The translations under genes and the position numbers were made by a program. Shown here one piece after another: positions 36,934-47,272 of a stretch of DNA of 64,000 nucleotides. The notes beneath the pieces were generated by a model that worked only from the letters and a program-made list of their open reading frames with translations, had not been told where the DNA came from and ran no database searches. This DNA is from Leuctra nigra. Its lineage: Eukaryota > Arthropoda > Insecta > Plecoptera > Leuctridae. How positions within the stretch are numbered: position 1 is the first letter of the stretch; the number at the start of each line of letters is the position of its first letter. The stretch covers positions 33,468,964-33,532,963 of the forward strand of contig OW203761.1 of the NCBI GenBank assembly GCA_934045905.1, read 5' to 3'.

Positions 36934-38049
36934 CTAGCATCCCGAATACTCGATGAAGTAAATATATGAGGAGACTTCCCTATTCAGCACTGAGTAGCAG
37001 TGATGTCACAAAAATGGTTAATTGTGGTCTCATATGATTAAAAAATGAAATAATTTGTGTCTTTTGAACAAAATAAAAGTAAATTAAATTCATCCTCTCC
37101 TGCTTCCTGAGTAAATCTTTAACGCAATCTAGGAAACGTCCAACGAGAAGGGTTTAACTAAAAGATGAAGAAGATAGGAGACATGACCCGATTGGTGTAG
37201 CAACATTAATATGAATCACACACAAATTATCATGCGAATTTAATTGTTTCGCTGTCTGGTACGCTGTCTCGACGGATCACTTGTCCTGCAAGGAATTAGT
37301 GCTTCATATCCTACGAAGTTGCCTAAAGAAATGTGCGTGCGAGAGGGAGAACTAAACAATGTCTGATTGTTGTGCTAAACCGGTGAATACGGTGAACAAG
37401 TCAAGAAGCAAATACTTGTATAAAAACCCCAAATAAAATACAATCAGGCTGATATAATGTTCATTCTATACTGAGCTCAAACAGCCAAGGCTAGAGCACA
37501 TTAATGGCTACTAGCTAGGTTAATAGTAAATGATGAGGTACTTGTATTGCTGTTGTTTGCTGCTCGTGGGTCTGGATCATGTTAATGCAACTACCTGACA
37601 ATGCCCTACGCTTGGTTCTGATGGAACTGTATCGGACATTGCCAGTGGAAGATCTCGCAGCTCCTCTCATCTTCAGTCTTGTCCCAGGATATTCTTGTAT
37701 TCAAATCACACTGACGCCAATATAAACCAATGTAAGTATTTCAGTAGCTATACCTATTAATTTTGTATGGATCAACTCAATGTGTTTTCATCGTAACATT
37801 TCAGAACCAGATATTTAATATTGGAATCCATTTCTTGTTATATAACTGTTAGTGTAATGTTTCATTTGATGAATAATTACTTTGTTGATCATTCCAAATT
37901 AAAGATAATATGCTGAAAGTAAATTTATGATCTGGAGGGAAAAAGAAACTGAAACGAACTATTAATGTTCTCAAATTATATTCAGGTTGTCTTGGATATT
38001 TGATTCTCTTTATTGGGAAAATCAATATTTTTGCTTTTTTGTTGCATTT
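36934..38049. other. Intergenic, no supported feature
   Basis: AT-rich DNA with no supported gene, RNA or repeat. Confidence 0.45.
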
Positions 38050-38247
38050 TGTTGGCAAACAAAGCAAGTTCAGTACATTATTACTACTAGGTATTGTAAG
38101 AAAGGTATGAGACTGTCTGCATGACATCAAGGAGGCGGGGAGAATAATGGAAGTTGATTAATATTATGAAAGGTTTGTTCTTTTCTGACGGAAATAAAGT
38201 AGGTACCTACTTTTTAATTGATCTTGTTGACTTGTTATCTCCCAACA
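38050..38247 (+). mobile_element. Candidate short LTR
   Basis: Begins TGTTGG and ends CCAACA (6-bp terminal inverted repeat of the TG..CA type), with AATAAA at 38192-38197. Two bases later comes TGGGGTCTCGTCCGAAC (38250-38266), which resembles a primer-binding site with the CTCGTCCG core seen in retroelements primed by proline-type tRNA. A gag-like frame starts 40 bp further on. There is no second LTR in the window to confirm the limits. Confidence 0.45.
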
Positions 38248-38986
38248 AGTGGGGTCTCGTCCGAACATTAATAGTTACAACACTGAGGTAATAAACCAAC
38301 TAGACATGTCTAGTTATCCATTTGATGAAGATAACTTGCCACTGGATGTAGTCCGCGATTTGGGCCGATTTCAAGCCGACGATTTTGATGGTCAATACCT
38401 CATCCGCCGGTTAATGTCCCCTATGTCCCTGCTCCTAGGGCACCAACCCTACCGCCCCCCGTGCCCGCAGTTCCGGAAGTTCCGCCACACACTCCCATTC
38501 CAGAAGTTCCGCCATACACTCCGTCCACCTTGGATACCTCTCCTGCTCAGTTGTTCGAAGTTCTCTGCCGGGTTCACCATTTAGCTTTAAAGCTTGAAAT
38601 TCCGACTTTCATTGGATATTCAGACTCTAAAATGCCGGAAGTGTTTCTTCGGGATTGCTGCAAATATGCAAAAGTTCTTATCAGCGGGATGAGGCATAGC
38701 TTATCAAGGACATGATTCCACAAGTGTTATACTCGGCGACGCTGAACGCTGGTGGTTGTCACGAGGAGGATACACACTATGGAAGTCATTTTCCAAGGAT
38801 TTCATCCATGCTTTTGGGCAGCCCGATCGCATACTGCGGTTGCGACGTGAATAGGATGCACGGACCCAGCATCCAGAGGAAGATTTCGGTTCATTTGTCA
38901 GGGTAATTGCAGAGTATTACGAAAGATTGGGATCGTCGTATGCAGAAGAGGAACTGATCGAAATATGTCTGGCTCAAGCCTCGCCG

Positions 38987-39009
38987 ATGACTCGTCAGTG
39001 ACGAGTCAT
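38987..39009. repeat. 23-bp perfect palindrome inside the gag remnant
   Basis: ATGACTCGTCA, one base, TGACGAGTCAT. Confidence 0.85.
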
Positions 39010-39036
39010 GGACGTCATTTCTAATCAATTCAAGAG

Positions 39037-39168
39037 CTGGGGTGCGATCACATAAAATGATAACTTCCTTGTCACGGTGACAAGTCCCTAGAAGGCCGTG
39101 AATAGCATTGAGTGAGAAGCTTGTCACCGTGACAAGAAAGTTATCATTTTATGTAATCCCACCCCTGG
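39037..39168. mobile_element. hAT-like MITE, copy 1
   Basis: Ends CTGGGGTGCGATCACATAAA and its near complement. Sub-terminal palindromes CTTGTCACGGTGACAAG and CTTGTCACCGTGACAAG sit at each side, and AGAAGGCCGTGAATA lies in the middle. CAGGG-type ends resemble hAT MITEs; I could not define an 8-bp target duplication. It interrupts the gag remnant. Confidence 0.65.
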
Positions 39169-39385
39169 AGACATAAGTATTGAAGTCAGGCGCCTTACAT
39201 AGCGCAACGCACCCTATGTTCCACGCCCTCTCCCTCAAGATGCCATGGAACGTGACCTAGCTTTCTATCCTCAAATGACTACACGGCATACTCTCATGAT
39301 CATGACACCGAAGACTAATGTACTGATCCACCTATTCCGTCCACTGAGATTGTGACTCGAAAGCTGGTGTCGACGTCCGACGAAC

Positions 39386-39786
39386 GATTGATTGATTGAT
39401 TGATTATTGTGGTTTAACGGCGCGTCAACGACGAGGTTATATTACGCACATTAATATTTGCATTTTTGCATTTAACTTTGTTGATATAAGTGGAGGACAT
39501 GGGGAGGGGTCGACCTAACTGGCCCGATCCGGGGGAGTCCAGCACTGGTGGGAAGGCCAGGCCGGAATGGGGACGGACCGGGGGGGAGGGGGAGACTTCG
39601 GGCCGGTGGGACTTGATTTCAGGGGGATCACCATCTCGAGGGGGGAGGCCGGCCCGAGGGGACCGCAAATTCAAGGGAGGGCATGGGACTAGGTCGACCC
39701 TGGACTGCACTTGGTTGGGACCAACTCGCTATGCGAGCCGGATCCTTAAGCCCCACCACCGCGTCAAGGTGGCAGTCCATTGGTGA
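39386..39786 (-). mobile_element. SINE-like/non-LTR dispersed repeat, copy 2
   Basis: Starts at the left with (GATT)n (39386-39408), the likely 3' tail of a minus-strand insertion. It covers the whole family to CAGTCCATTGGTG. The best-preserved of the three copies. Confidence 0.7.
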
Positions 39787-40308
39787 GGCCGACGGACGAT
39801 GTATGCAACCGATGTGTACCTTTAGGGCAGGGTTAAAACAAAAAATCGTTCTACGGGTCAAATTGTGGTGCTCAAATCCCTGGAATCAAGTAGGTACTTG
39901 GACGAAAAAAGTGCATGTATAGGTCCAAAAACTTGATTTGTTCATGATTTATTGTGTTTTTTCCGTAAAATTTTCTTTTTATATACCTAAAAATTGCTCT
40001 ATAGATGTATGACCTTGAGAGAAAATGTTCTCGGGGGCTTCGTACTCAAACCCCTTTCCTCACAATAAATAATAAAAAATAAAAGTAGCACTATTATTGG
40101 CTGCTCGAAATGCATGACCCTGCATACAGCTAGCACTTTTTTAAGAATGATGAGGCGATGAAACGAAATAGTTTCAGTCCGAAATTATTTCAGATCCATG
40201 TTCCATATGGAAATTTAATTGGTTTAAGTTATATTATATTATGTGGGGGCAGAAGTACTGTTTTCGACATTTCAGAGTCTGTGCAATGCAAACTAATTAA
40301 TTAATTAT
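39787..40308. other. Intergenic, no supported feature
   Basis: Nothing beyond AT-rich sequence and spurious short frames. Confidence 0.45.
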
Positions 40309-40468
40309 GTGCGATCACATAAAATGAGAACTTTGTTCGCACGGTGACAACATAGTATAAAGATCAGCCCGTTCACTTCTTCACGGTGACAAGCACCCTA
40401 GAAGGCCGTGAATAATATTAAATGAGAAAATTGTCACTGCGACAAGAAAGTTATGATGTGATCGCACC
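40309..40468. mobile_element. hAT-like MITE, copy 2
   Basis: GTGCGATCACAT ends and shared inner blocks (CACGGTGACAA, AGAAGGCCGTGAATAATATT). It is about 30 bp longer than the other copies through an insertion near 40355-40380. Confidence 0.65.
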
Positions 40469-40481
40469 TATGGATCGCACC

Positions 40482-40613
40482 CAGGGCTGCGATCGTGTAA
40501 AATGGCAACTTCCTTGTCACGGTGACAAGTCTCTAGAAGACCGTGAATAACATTGAGATGAGAACCTTGTCGATTCGACAAGGGAGTTGTCATTTTACAC
40601 GATCGCAGCCCTG
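40482..40613. mobile_element. hAT-like MITE, copy 3
   Basis: 132 bp with a perfect 23-bp terminal inverted repeat beginning CAGGGCTGCGATCGTGTAAA. The central block AGAAGACCGTGAATAACATT aligns with the other copies. It lies only 13 bp from copy 2. Confidence 0.78.
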
Positions 40614-41001
40614 TACTATGTCTTTCAAGTTTTTCTCTCTAGAAACAGTTATATCTCATTTTTTATCAATTTTAGTTTTACTAGAAACAAACATGTCATC
40701 TGTTTCAATAGATTTATACATCTCATAATTTAAACAGATGTGTCTAATAAATATTTTATTTTTTATATTATTTTTATTTTATTTACCATTATGCATTAAT
40801 TATGTTCTGATGGATTATCTCGTACATTTCCATAATCTTTGAAATAAAATCTCCAAGTTGATAAAATATTTGATTGGCATCTGAACAGTACTGATAGACT
40901 CTTAATCCGCTTATGCAAATTCACTCGTCAATTCTTCACTGCAACGAAAGCAATGTCAGTCCGCTTTGTTCGGATGTCGGAGAGAAAGCTTTTAAAGGAC
41001 T

Positions 41002-41167
41002 GACGATCCCAGAGACCGCATAGATTACGTTAGTGTGTGTGCAAAATTTCAGATCGATTGCTTGAGCGGCTTAACCTGGGCAGTGCAGGCAAAAAAAAAA
41101 AAAAAAACACAGAGAAAGTGCCATAAGAGTACCGTGGTGACGCTCGCTATACGCTCAGCTCGCTCAA
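41002..41167 (-). mobile_element. Family A Helitron-like 5' end fragment
   Basis: Matches 28875-29036: GATCCCAGAGACCG, AAAATTTCAGATCGATTGCT, a poly-A run (41093-41107) and GTACCGTGGTGACGCTCGCT. It ends GCTCAA before T. The 3' part of the element is missing. Confidence 0.65.
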
Positions 41168-41179
41168 TGAGAGTGTGCG

Positions 41180-41207
41180 CTCCGTACGACTTGGTTGGCT
41201 CCACTAG
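41180..41207 (+). mobile_element. Family B terminal scrap
   Basis: TCCGTACGACTTGGTTGGCT followed by CCACTAG; the hairpin's left arm has been deleted. It directly follows the family A fragment. Confidence 0.5.
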
Positions 41208-41273
41208 ATAAAATCAAATCATTCCACTCACTCACTACACACGAGTAATTGAAGAACTAAAGAATTATTTAAA

Positions 41274-41320
41274 CTAGGAAAACGCTCGGTGTTACGCGTT
41301 GATAAGCGAGCACCGGTATG
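41274..41320 (-). mobile_element. Family A Helitron-like 3' terminus
   Basis: CTAGGAAAACGCTCGGTGTT after an A, then ACGCGTTGATAAGCGAGCAC. Only the end is recognisable. Confidence 0.6.
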
Positions 41321-41484
41321 TGCAGCACATGATCTAACCCCATGACCTAACCGAAATTTCGTGAATAATCCACAAATAATCATTTGCAGGAGCACAGAAG
41401 AGTTCAAATTTTCTTCAGAGACTGGCAAGATTGCCACAAAACCTTACATTCAATATAAATCCAAGATAAACAAAGACTTTCCAG

Positions 41485-41999
41485 TCACTCCCAGGATCAC
41501 AGAAAAGATCAATCGTTCTTCAGAAAAGGACTAAAACTTCCAAGAAAGAATCTCCAAACAGAAAGAATAATAACTTACAGAATATCAAAATAGTTTGACA
41601 ACTCCTGTCATTAATAAACACAAAGAAGAAGATAATATACCAGGAAACAACTTAGTAAAATACAAATATTTGAACAGGTCAAGCGAGAGCAGTCTCGCTT
41701 GACAAAGCCGGTCGAACGCATCGGCGAAATATTGCGGACTCTTTTTATTTTTATTTCTTGACAATACCAGTGTTTCTGTTCAAATATTTGTATTTTACTA
41801 ACTCCTGTCATATTGACATGACCATGATCAACCATGAGCATGGTTAGAAGGAGTTCAGCAAGTAATTGAAGACGGTAGCATCTTTGGGAATGACCAGAAC
41901 AAAAATGAAATCCTTAAACCGCAATAAGATAAGAAGTGAAGAAAGATTCTTTCGAAAATGAACAGTACGGGATAGGTATGAGATGGGAGTGGTAAATCA
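41485..41999. repeat. Left copy of a direct repeat flanking the minisatellite
   Basis: Shares TCACAGAAAA.ATCAATC, AACTTCCAAGAAAG, TATCAAAATAGTTTGACAAC, GGTTAGAAGGAGTTC and GATTCTTTCGAAAATGAACA with 42608-42983 in the same order. It is interrupted by the small MITE at 41651-41801. Confidence 0.85.
41651..41801. mobile_element. Small MITE with ~23-bp inverted ends
   Basis: TAGTAAAATACAAATATTTG at the left and its perfect complement CAAATATTTGTATTTTACTA at the right. A perfect internal hairpin (GTCAAGCGAGA, GCAG, TCTCGCTTGAC) lies at 41678-41703. Flanking ACT or TA could be the target duplication. The right-hand copy of the host repeat (42740-42770) lacks the insertion. Confidence 0.75.
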
Positions 42000-42021
42000 A
42001 GAATGGTTAACAGATACCGTA

Positions 42022-42604
42022 AGTGACATCACGCTTACATCCTCTCCAACACCATGTGACATCACAATTACACCCTATCCAGCACCATGTGACATCACTT
42101 ACACCCTCTCCAGCACCATGTGACATCACAATTACACTCTCTCCAGCACCATGTGACATCACTTACACCCTCTCCAGCACCATGTGACATCACAATTACA
42201 CCCTATTCAGCACCATGTGACATCACTTACACCCTCTCCAGCACCATGTGACATCACTTACACTCTCCCCAGCACCATGTGACATCACTTTACACCCTCC
42301 CCAGCACCATGTGACATCACACTTACACCTTCTCCAGCACCATGTACTTACACCCTCTCCAGCACCATGTGACATCACTTACACCCTCTCCGGCACCATG
42401 TGACATCACTTACACCCTCTACACCACCATGTGACATCACGTACACCCTCCCCAGCACCATGTGACATCACTTACACCCTCTACACCACCATGTGACATC
42501 ACTTACACCCTCCCCAGCACCATGTGACATCACTTACACCCTCTACACCACCATGTGACATCACTTACACCCTCTCCAGCACCATGTGACATCACTTACA
42601 CCCA
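42022..42604. repeat. Minisatellite, ~30-bp unit, about 18 copies
   Basis: The unit is CACCATGTGACATCAC + TTACACCCTCTCCAG with variants (CACAATTACACCC, CTCCCC, CTCTACAC). From about 42420 to 42560 two unit types (..CTCTACACCAC and ..CTCCCCAGCAC) alternate, giving a ~60-bp higher-order repeat. One unit near 42340 lacks GACATCA. Spacers are not unique, so this is not CRISPR. Confidence 0.95.
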
Positions 42605-42607
42605 GTT

Positions 42608-42983
42608 GAAGGAGGTGTCACAGAAAATATCAATCTTTCTCCAGAAAATTGTTAGATTACTAATTAAGCTTATATTTACTAAAAACTTCCAAGAAAGCAT
42701 CTCCAAACAGAAAAAAATATCACTGACAGATTATCAAAATAGTTTGACAACTCCTGTCAAATTTGCCAAATTGAGCATGGCATGACCATGCTCAACATGA
42801 GCGTGGTTAGAAGGAGTTCGGCAAGCAATCGAAGACGGTAACATCATTGGGGGGGGGGGGGGGGGTGGGGGGGGGGGAACTAGAACAAAAATGAAATCCT
42901 TGAACCGCAATTAGAGAAGAAGTGGGAAAGATTCTTTCGAAAATGAACAGTACGGTATTGGTATGAGTTGGGAGAGGTAAATC
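42608..42983. repeat. Right copy of the direct repeat flanking the minisatellite
   Basis: Homologous to 41485-41999 without the MITE. It carries a long G tract (42849-42877) where the left copy has GGGAATGACC. The 76-codon frame at 42555-42785 is a by-product. Confidence 0.85.
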
Positions 42984-45188
42984 ATTTTACTGAAATGCTG
43001 AAAGGCTGAAAATCATTTTGACCATAACCAGAATCGTAATATTAGTTTTGTGAAAAAATTGGCCTAATGGACCAATGGTGATGGGAGGAGTAAATGTAGC
43101 ATAATAGTTCTCTTTACTCACACTAGAGCAGCACTGCCCATATAGTGGGAGAGGGAGCCAATCAAACGTGTGGGGGAAAGACAGTTGAATTTCCAAATGG
43201 ATCCATTGCTATTTGATTACTATTGATTACTGTGCTGTCACAGCCTTCTTGACGGTCACGGCCCACATCCTTCTGTCATCTGTTTTATTCGTGACGTCAC
43301 ATAGCAAGATAATGACTAGTGGTCCATTCGTTACTTCCAGGAGACGCCAGATGCAAAAATAATAATAATACAAAAAATAGAGATTCGAGCCATAAATTTC
43401 AAGTGGGCACGCTCGATACGCTGGCAAAATTTCGCCAAGAAAAAGCGCAGTATCCCTCAGACACTAAAATCTTATAATTTCACTTTTGACGCTTTCCAAT
43501 TATACCCCAACCCTCCGCCAAAGTCGAGGCCGGCGCAGTTCCATTGACAGCCCACCAATAAATACTCCACTCTCGGAATTGTATACGGAATGATTTGTTG
43601 TTTGGTTTAGTTATTACATCGCCAGCCACCAGTATGGAGTCAGAGAAGCCGACAGCCGACAAGGCAGGTCGGCGTTGTCGTCGACGATGTCGTTATTGTT
43701 CGGGGAGGGTGGAGATGACAGACGAGAAGGACAATGCAGTGGAGGCGCCATCATGAGACGTGACAACTTTAGGAGGGCAACGTTGATTCTTTGTAGTTAT
43801 GCAATTCTTCGTTGTGATAGAGATGTGGAGACCTCGCCATGTAAACCCATCAAACTGCGATTTTCTCTCATTATGAATGTAGTTTTTTAGTTTTTGGCGC
43901 TCAAACAATCACAAACAAAAAGTTGCTGAAAATGTCGAATACTCCTTGGCAATTACAGAAATTAGCTATCCTATAAAGTTGCAATCACTGTAGATGGAAA
44001 AAATGAGCCTTGAAGTAATGTAATGCACTTTGATGAAATTTAGTGGTCGGCAGGAACAGATCTTTCAGCGTTTTAAGATCTTGTATGTATTATCTAATTA
44101 TAATGCTGTCTAATAATGGACTAGTTTTCTGTCCCATCTCACAATTATACCTAATTAGTTCATTCTGATTAAAAAAATAAAAATTGATTAGTAATTATAT
44201 ATTAAATAATAATGAACTGATCAATATCATTGATGGTGTAATTATGATCGACTACTAATTAGCAGATGTCAGCTTACATCAAATTGAATTTCTATTTGAG
44301 ATTTAATTATTATATTTTATACCTATTGCTTGAAAGTTTGCTTTGGTATACAAAAGATGATCTAATTCGTCTGTTTGTGTTCTTCATCTGGCATCACATG
44401 AAACAGGAATTTCGATCGAAACACTTTTCGATCTTAAAAATTTGGCAAATTCACCTAAGCTACCCAGAATCTAATTATATAACTCACTGATAAGTAATAT
44501 TTTGATCAACTGAAGTCATATATACGAGTAAAAAAATAGTTATACGGAAAGTTACACTATTTTTGTCTTTCTTGCACATTAATTAAAGAATAGAAGAGCA
44601 ATTTTAAAAATAAATATTCGTAGAACAATGCCAACTAGAAAGAATGCAATTAGTATTTTTTGTTCTAAATATGAAATAATGTTGCCACAGATTACAACCA
44701 CGTTCAGTGATTCTTGATATTCATAAATTTCGTTTTTTTCATGAACTAAATTTGAAGCGATTTTACGACCACCATCATACTTTACAACTGCATCTGCATA
44801 CTTCACAAGTTCACTGTATACTATAGGTAGGTATATTTAAGATTAATTAGTTCCTGCAATTTTTATGTCTTTACGAACGGTTTTATGTTATAGCTGCAAA
44901 GTATAAGGTATGTAAATTTTATGCCTAATTGTGCTCATCTTTTTGTATGTCATTAAAATATTGACTATATATTACGCATCAGTCACAAATAATTTATGAA
45001 TGTGAAAATATTTCACAAATTATCTTTATTTTTTCCTTATCATTTTCTTAAACAAATGTACCTATACGTTCTAATACTTCTTTCATACTGGTAAGTAATA
45101 CATGGAAAAAGCAACATTAGGAGAACATATAGTATTTGGAAGTTATAATGGAAAATGCAACGCACTTGTGGGAGGATTGTGTGAAATG
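42984..45188. other. Intergenic, no supported gene
   Basis: A GTGACGTCAC palindrome (CRE-containing) lies at 43292-43301. GC-richer sequence at 43500-43760 has no open frame that I recognise. The rest is AT-rich. Confidence 0.4.
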
Positions 45189-45547
45189 AGATTAAGATTT
45201 AGAGATTAGATTATTAGGGTTTAACGGTGCGTCAACGACGAGGTTATATTGCGCACATTAATTTTAACTTTTAACTTTGTTGATCTAAGTGGAGGACATC
45301 GGGAGGGGTCGACCTAACGGGCCCGATCCGGGGGAGTCTGAAACTGGTGGGAAAGCCAGATCAGAATGGGGACTTCCGGGAAGGGGGGGGGAAGCTTCGG
45401 GCCGGTGGGACCCGATTTCAGGGGGATCACCATCTCGAGGGGGGAGGCCGGCCCGAGGGGCCCGCGAATTTGGGGAGGGGAGGGGACTAGGTCGACCCTG
45501 GACTGCACTTGGTTGGGGCCAACTCGTTATGTGAGCCGGCCCCTTAA
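45189..45547 (-). mobile_element. SINE-like/non-LTR dispersed repeat, copy 3 (truncated)
   Basis: GATTAGATTATTAG tail at the left and the same body as copies 1 and 2. It stops after GAGCCGGCCCCTTAAATG and lacks the CAGTCCATTGGTG end, as expected of 5' truncation of a minus-strand retrocopy. Confidence 0.68.
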
Positions 45548-47054
45548 ATGATCTCCAACTGAAAGTATTTTATGATATTTCATTGTGGTTTGTTGACTCC
45601 AGAAGGAGTGAGAAGGAATCTCTATATTACGTCACTCAAAGTTGTTCCTGTGGGGGATTCAGATAGTGCAGTGTCTTATTTATATGGTACACATTATTTT
45701 CGATATTTTTTTTATTTTGCGAATTCGATATAAGGTAAAAGTCATGACAATTGATTGTGTTTGGACAAGGAAAAAATATAGTTAGAAAATGTTGATTTTT
45801 ATATATTTAGAATTAAGAAACATAAAAGGTACAAAAGTAGGAAGTATATAAAGAGTTCCACAATAAAAAGTATTTCCTAAAGAAATTGGGGTTTACGGAA
45901 AGCTCTCAGTGAAGTCAGGATGATATGACGGGTGTCCGATTTGAAAATACTGCCCGATCAAAAGCTCTCCGCTGACCTTTTGTGTTCAACACTCGATACG
46001 GCCGGATATTATTCACACTGCACATACTTTTTTCATCCCATTTTATGATTGCATGAGTAGAAAACTAAGTTTATAGTTTTGGCATTATCCTCGACAAAGT
46101 ATGATAATCGCTTCGCTGTTGGTTTCTCGAATGAGATCTGCCACTTCATCTCGATCGGCATCACGTCATAACGATCACGATCGCGCTCCCGTGTTACAGA
46201 GAATAGATTTAATTACAGCCGATGATGTCGGTAAAGATGGTCCACTTTGATGCCGGCCGAGCTACCGAAGCTTTGTTTGTCTCACTATCACGACTCATGA
46301 TGACTCCATCACTATCAAGCAACCACAGCCGCCTCGATGCCAGGGTATAGGAATTAGCCTATTGTTCGAGGTGGGATATTGTGTGTTGCAGACAATTGTT
46401 AGGTGTGATATGCTCTCAACTTCTTGATTGGTCATTCAAGAGCAGACGTGGAAAACCCAAGTGTCAGAATTAGGCGCCGTGATCTTGAAACATGGCACCT
46501 CCACCACTTTAGAATAATCCATGTTTTACTCAACATACACAATGGTTCAAAAACTTGACCAATGTAACAAATTACATTTATTATTTCTTGGGAAAAGCGT
46601 TTTAGCAGGTTTTAAATTGTCGAAAGTTCATCTGAATGGTCGAGCTTTTTTTTGCAATACGTGAACTTTGAACTCCAGTAATTGTCGGTATTTTATCTAT
46701 ATTCTATATTCCTTCTCTCGTGAGATTTTTTGAGATCTCGACATATTTTATGAATGGCTCTTATCCTGTAAGCCATGTTGGAGATTAAACTGTTTCAGAG
46801 ATACTTATACAGATTGGAGACAAATAAAAAGCGTTTCAAATTTATCGCACAATTTTTTCGGAAATCAAATAACAGACAAATGCTTTGCCATCAAACATGT
46901 CGATTATCCTGAGTTCTGTCACACCTTCTAAAGATGTATTAATTATATAGAGGTTTCCTTGCACCAAAAGTACCGTGTTCGAATGGTAATGTTTTAGTGC
47001 CTCGTAGATACTGGATTCTTTTTCGTCTTCCGATTGTAAGTTTGGACGCTATCA
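45548..47054. other. Intergenic, no supported feature
   Basis: AT-rich DNA; no open frame above 60 codons, no RNA or repeat supported. Confidence 0.5.
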
Positions 47055-47272
47055 AGTGAGTAATGCAATACTTTGGACTATTCAAAAACTTTACTCTCAA
47101 TATTTCAATGACCTATTTAGTGATCTTCGTTCGTTAGAAATTGGAACATTTAAAAGTGCTTCATATTGTTCCAATTTATCCTAATGAAGATCACTACTGA
47201 TTGAAATACTAAGATATTTTAATAAAGTGAAGTTTGTGGATCATCTGAAGTATTGCAATGACTAATTTACTA
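47055..47272. mobile_element. 218-bp foldback (near-complete imperfect palindrome)
   Basis: Arms 47055-47147 and 47165-47272 are inverted copies: AGTAATGCAATACTT with AAGTATTGCAATGACT, ATATTTCAATGACC with ATTGAAATACT, AGTGATCTTC with GAAGATCACT, TTGGAACA with TGTTCCAA. The loop is about 17 bp. No coding. A hairpin MITE or an endo-siRNA-type long hairpin would both fit. Confidence 0.8.

Larger units (their letters stand above)
38306..39380 (+). pseudogene. Decayed LTR-retrotransposon gag
   Basis: An ATG at 38306 opens an acidic N-terminal segment. The frame shifts near 38440-38460 into a proline-rich repeat (PEVPPHTP, PEVPPYTP), then a stretch with PTFIGYSD and MPEVFLRDCCKYAK. Further frame changes around 38680 and 38860 are needed to follow the similarity. 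One intermediate frame has a Trp-Trp pair followed by spaced Trp/Phe, typical of the retrotransposon Gag (Retrotrans_gag) fold. At least three frameshifts or stops break it. A hAT-like MITE interrupts it at 39037-39168 and a SINE-like copy follows at 39386. No protease, RT or integrase is visible, so it is non-functional. Confidence 0.65.

Noticed and set aside
42022..42604. CRISPR-like regular repeat array
   Set aside because: Units are contiguous variants of one 30-bp sequence with no unique spacers, no cas genes, and the DNA is eukaryotic; it is a minisatellite.
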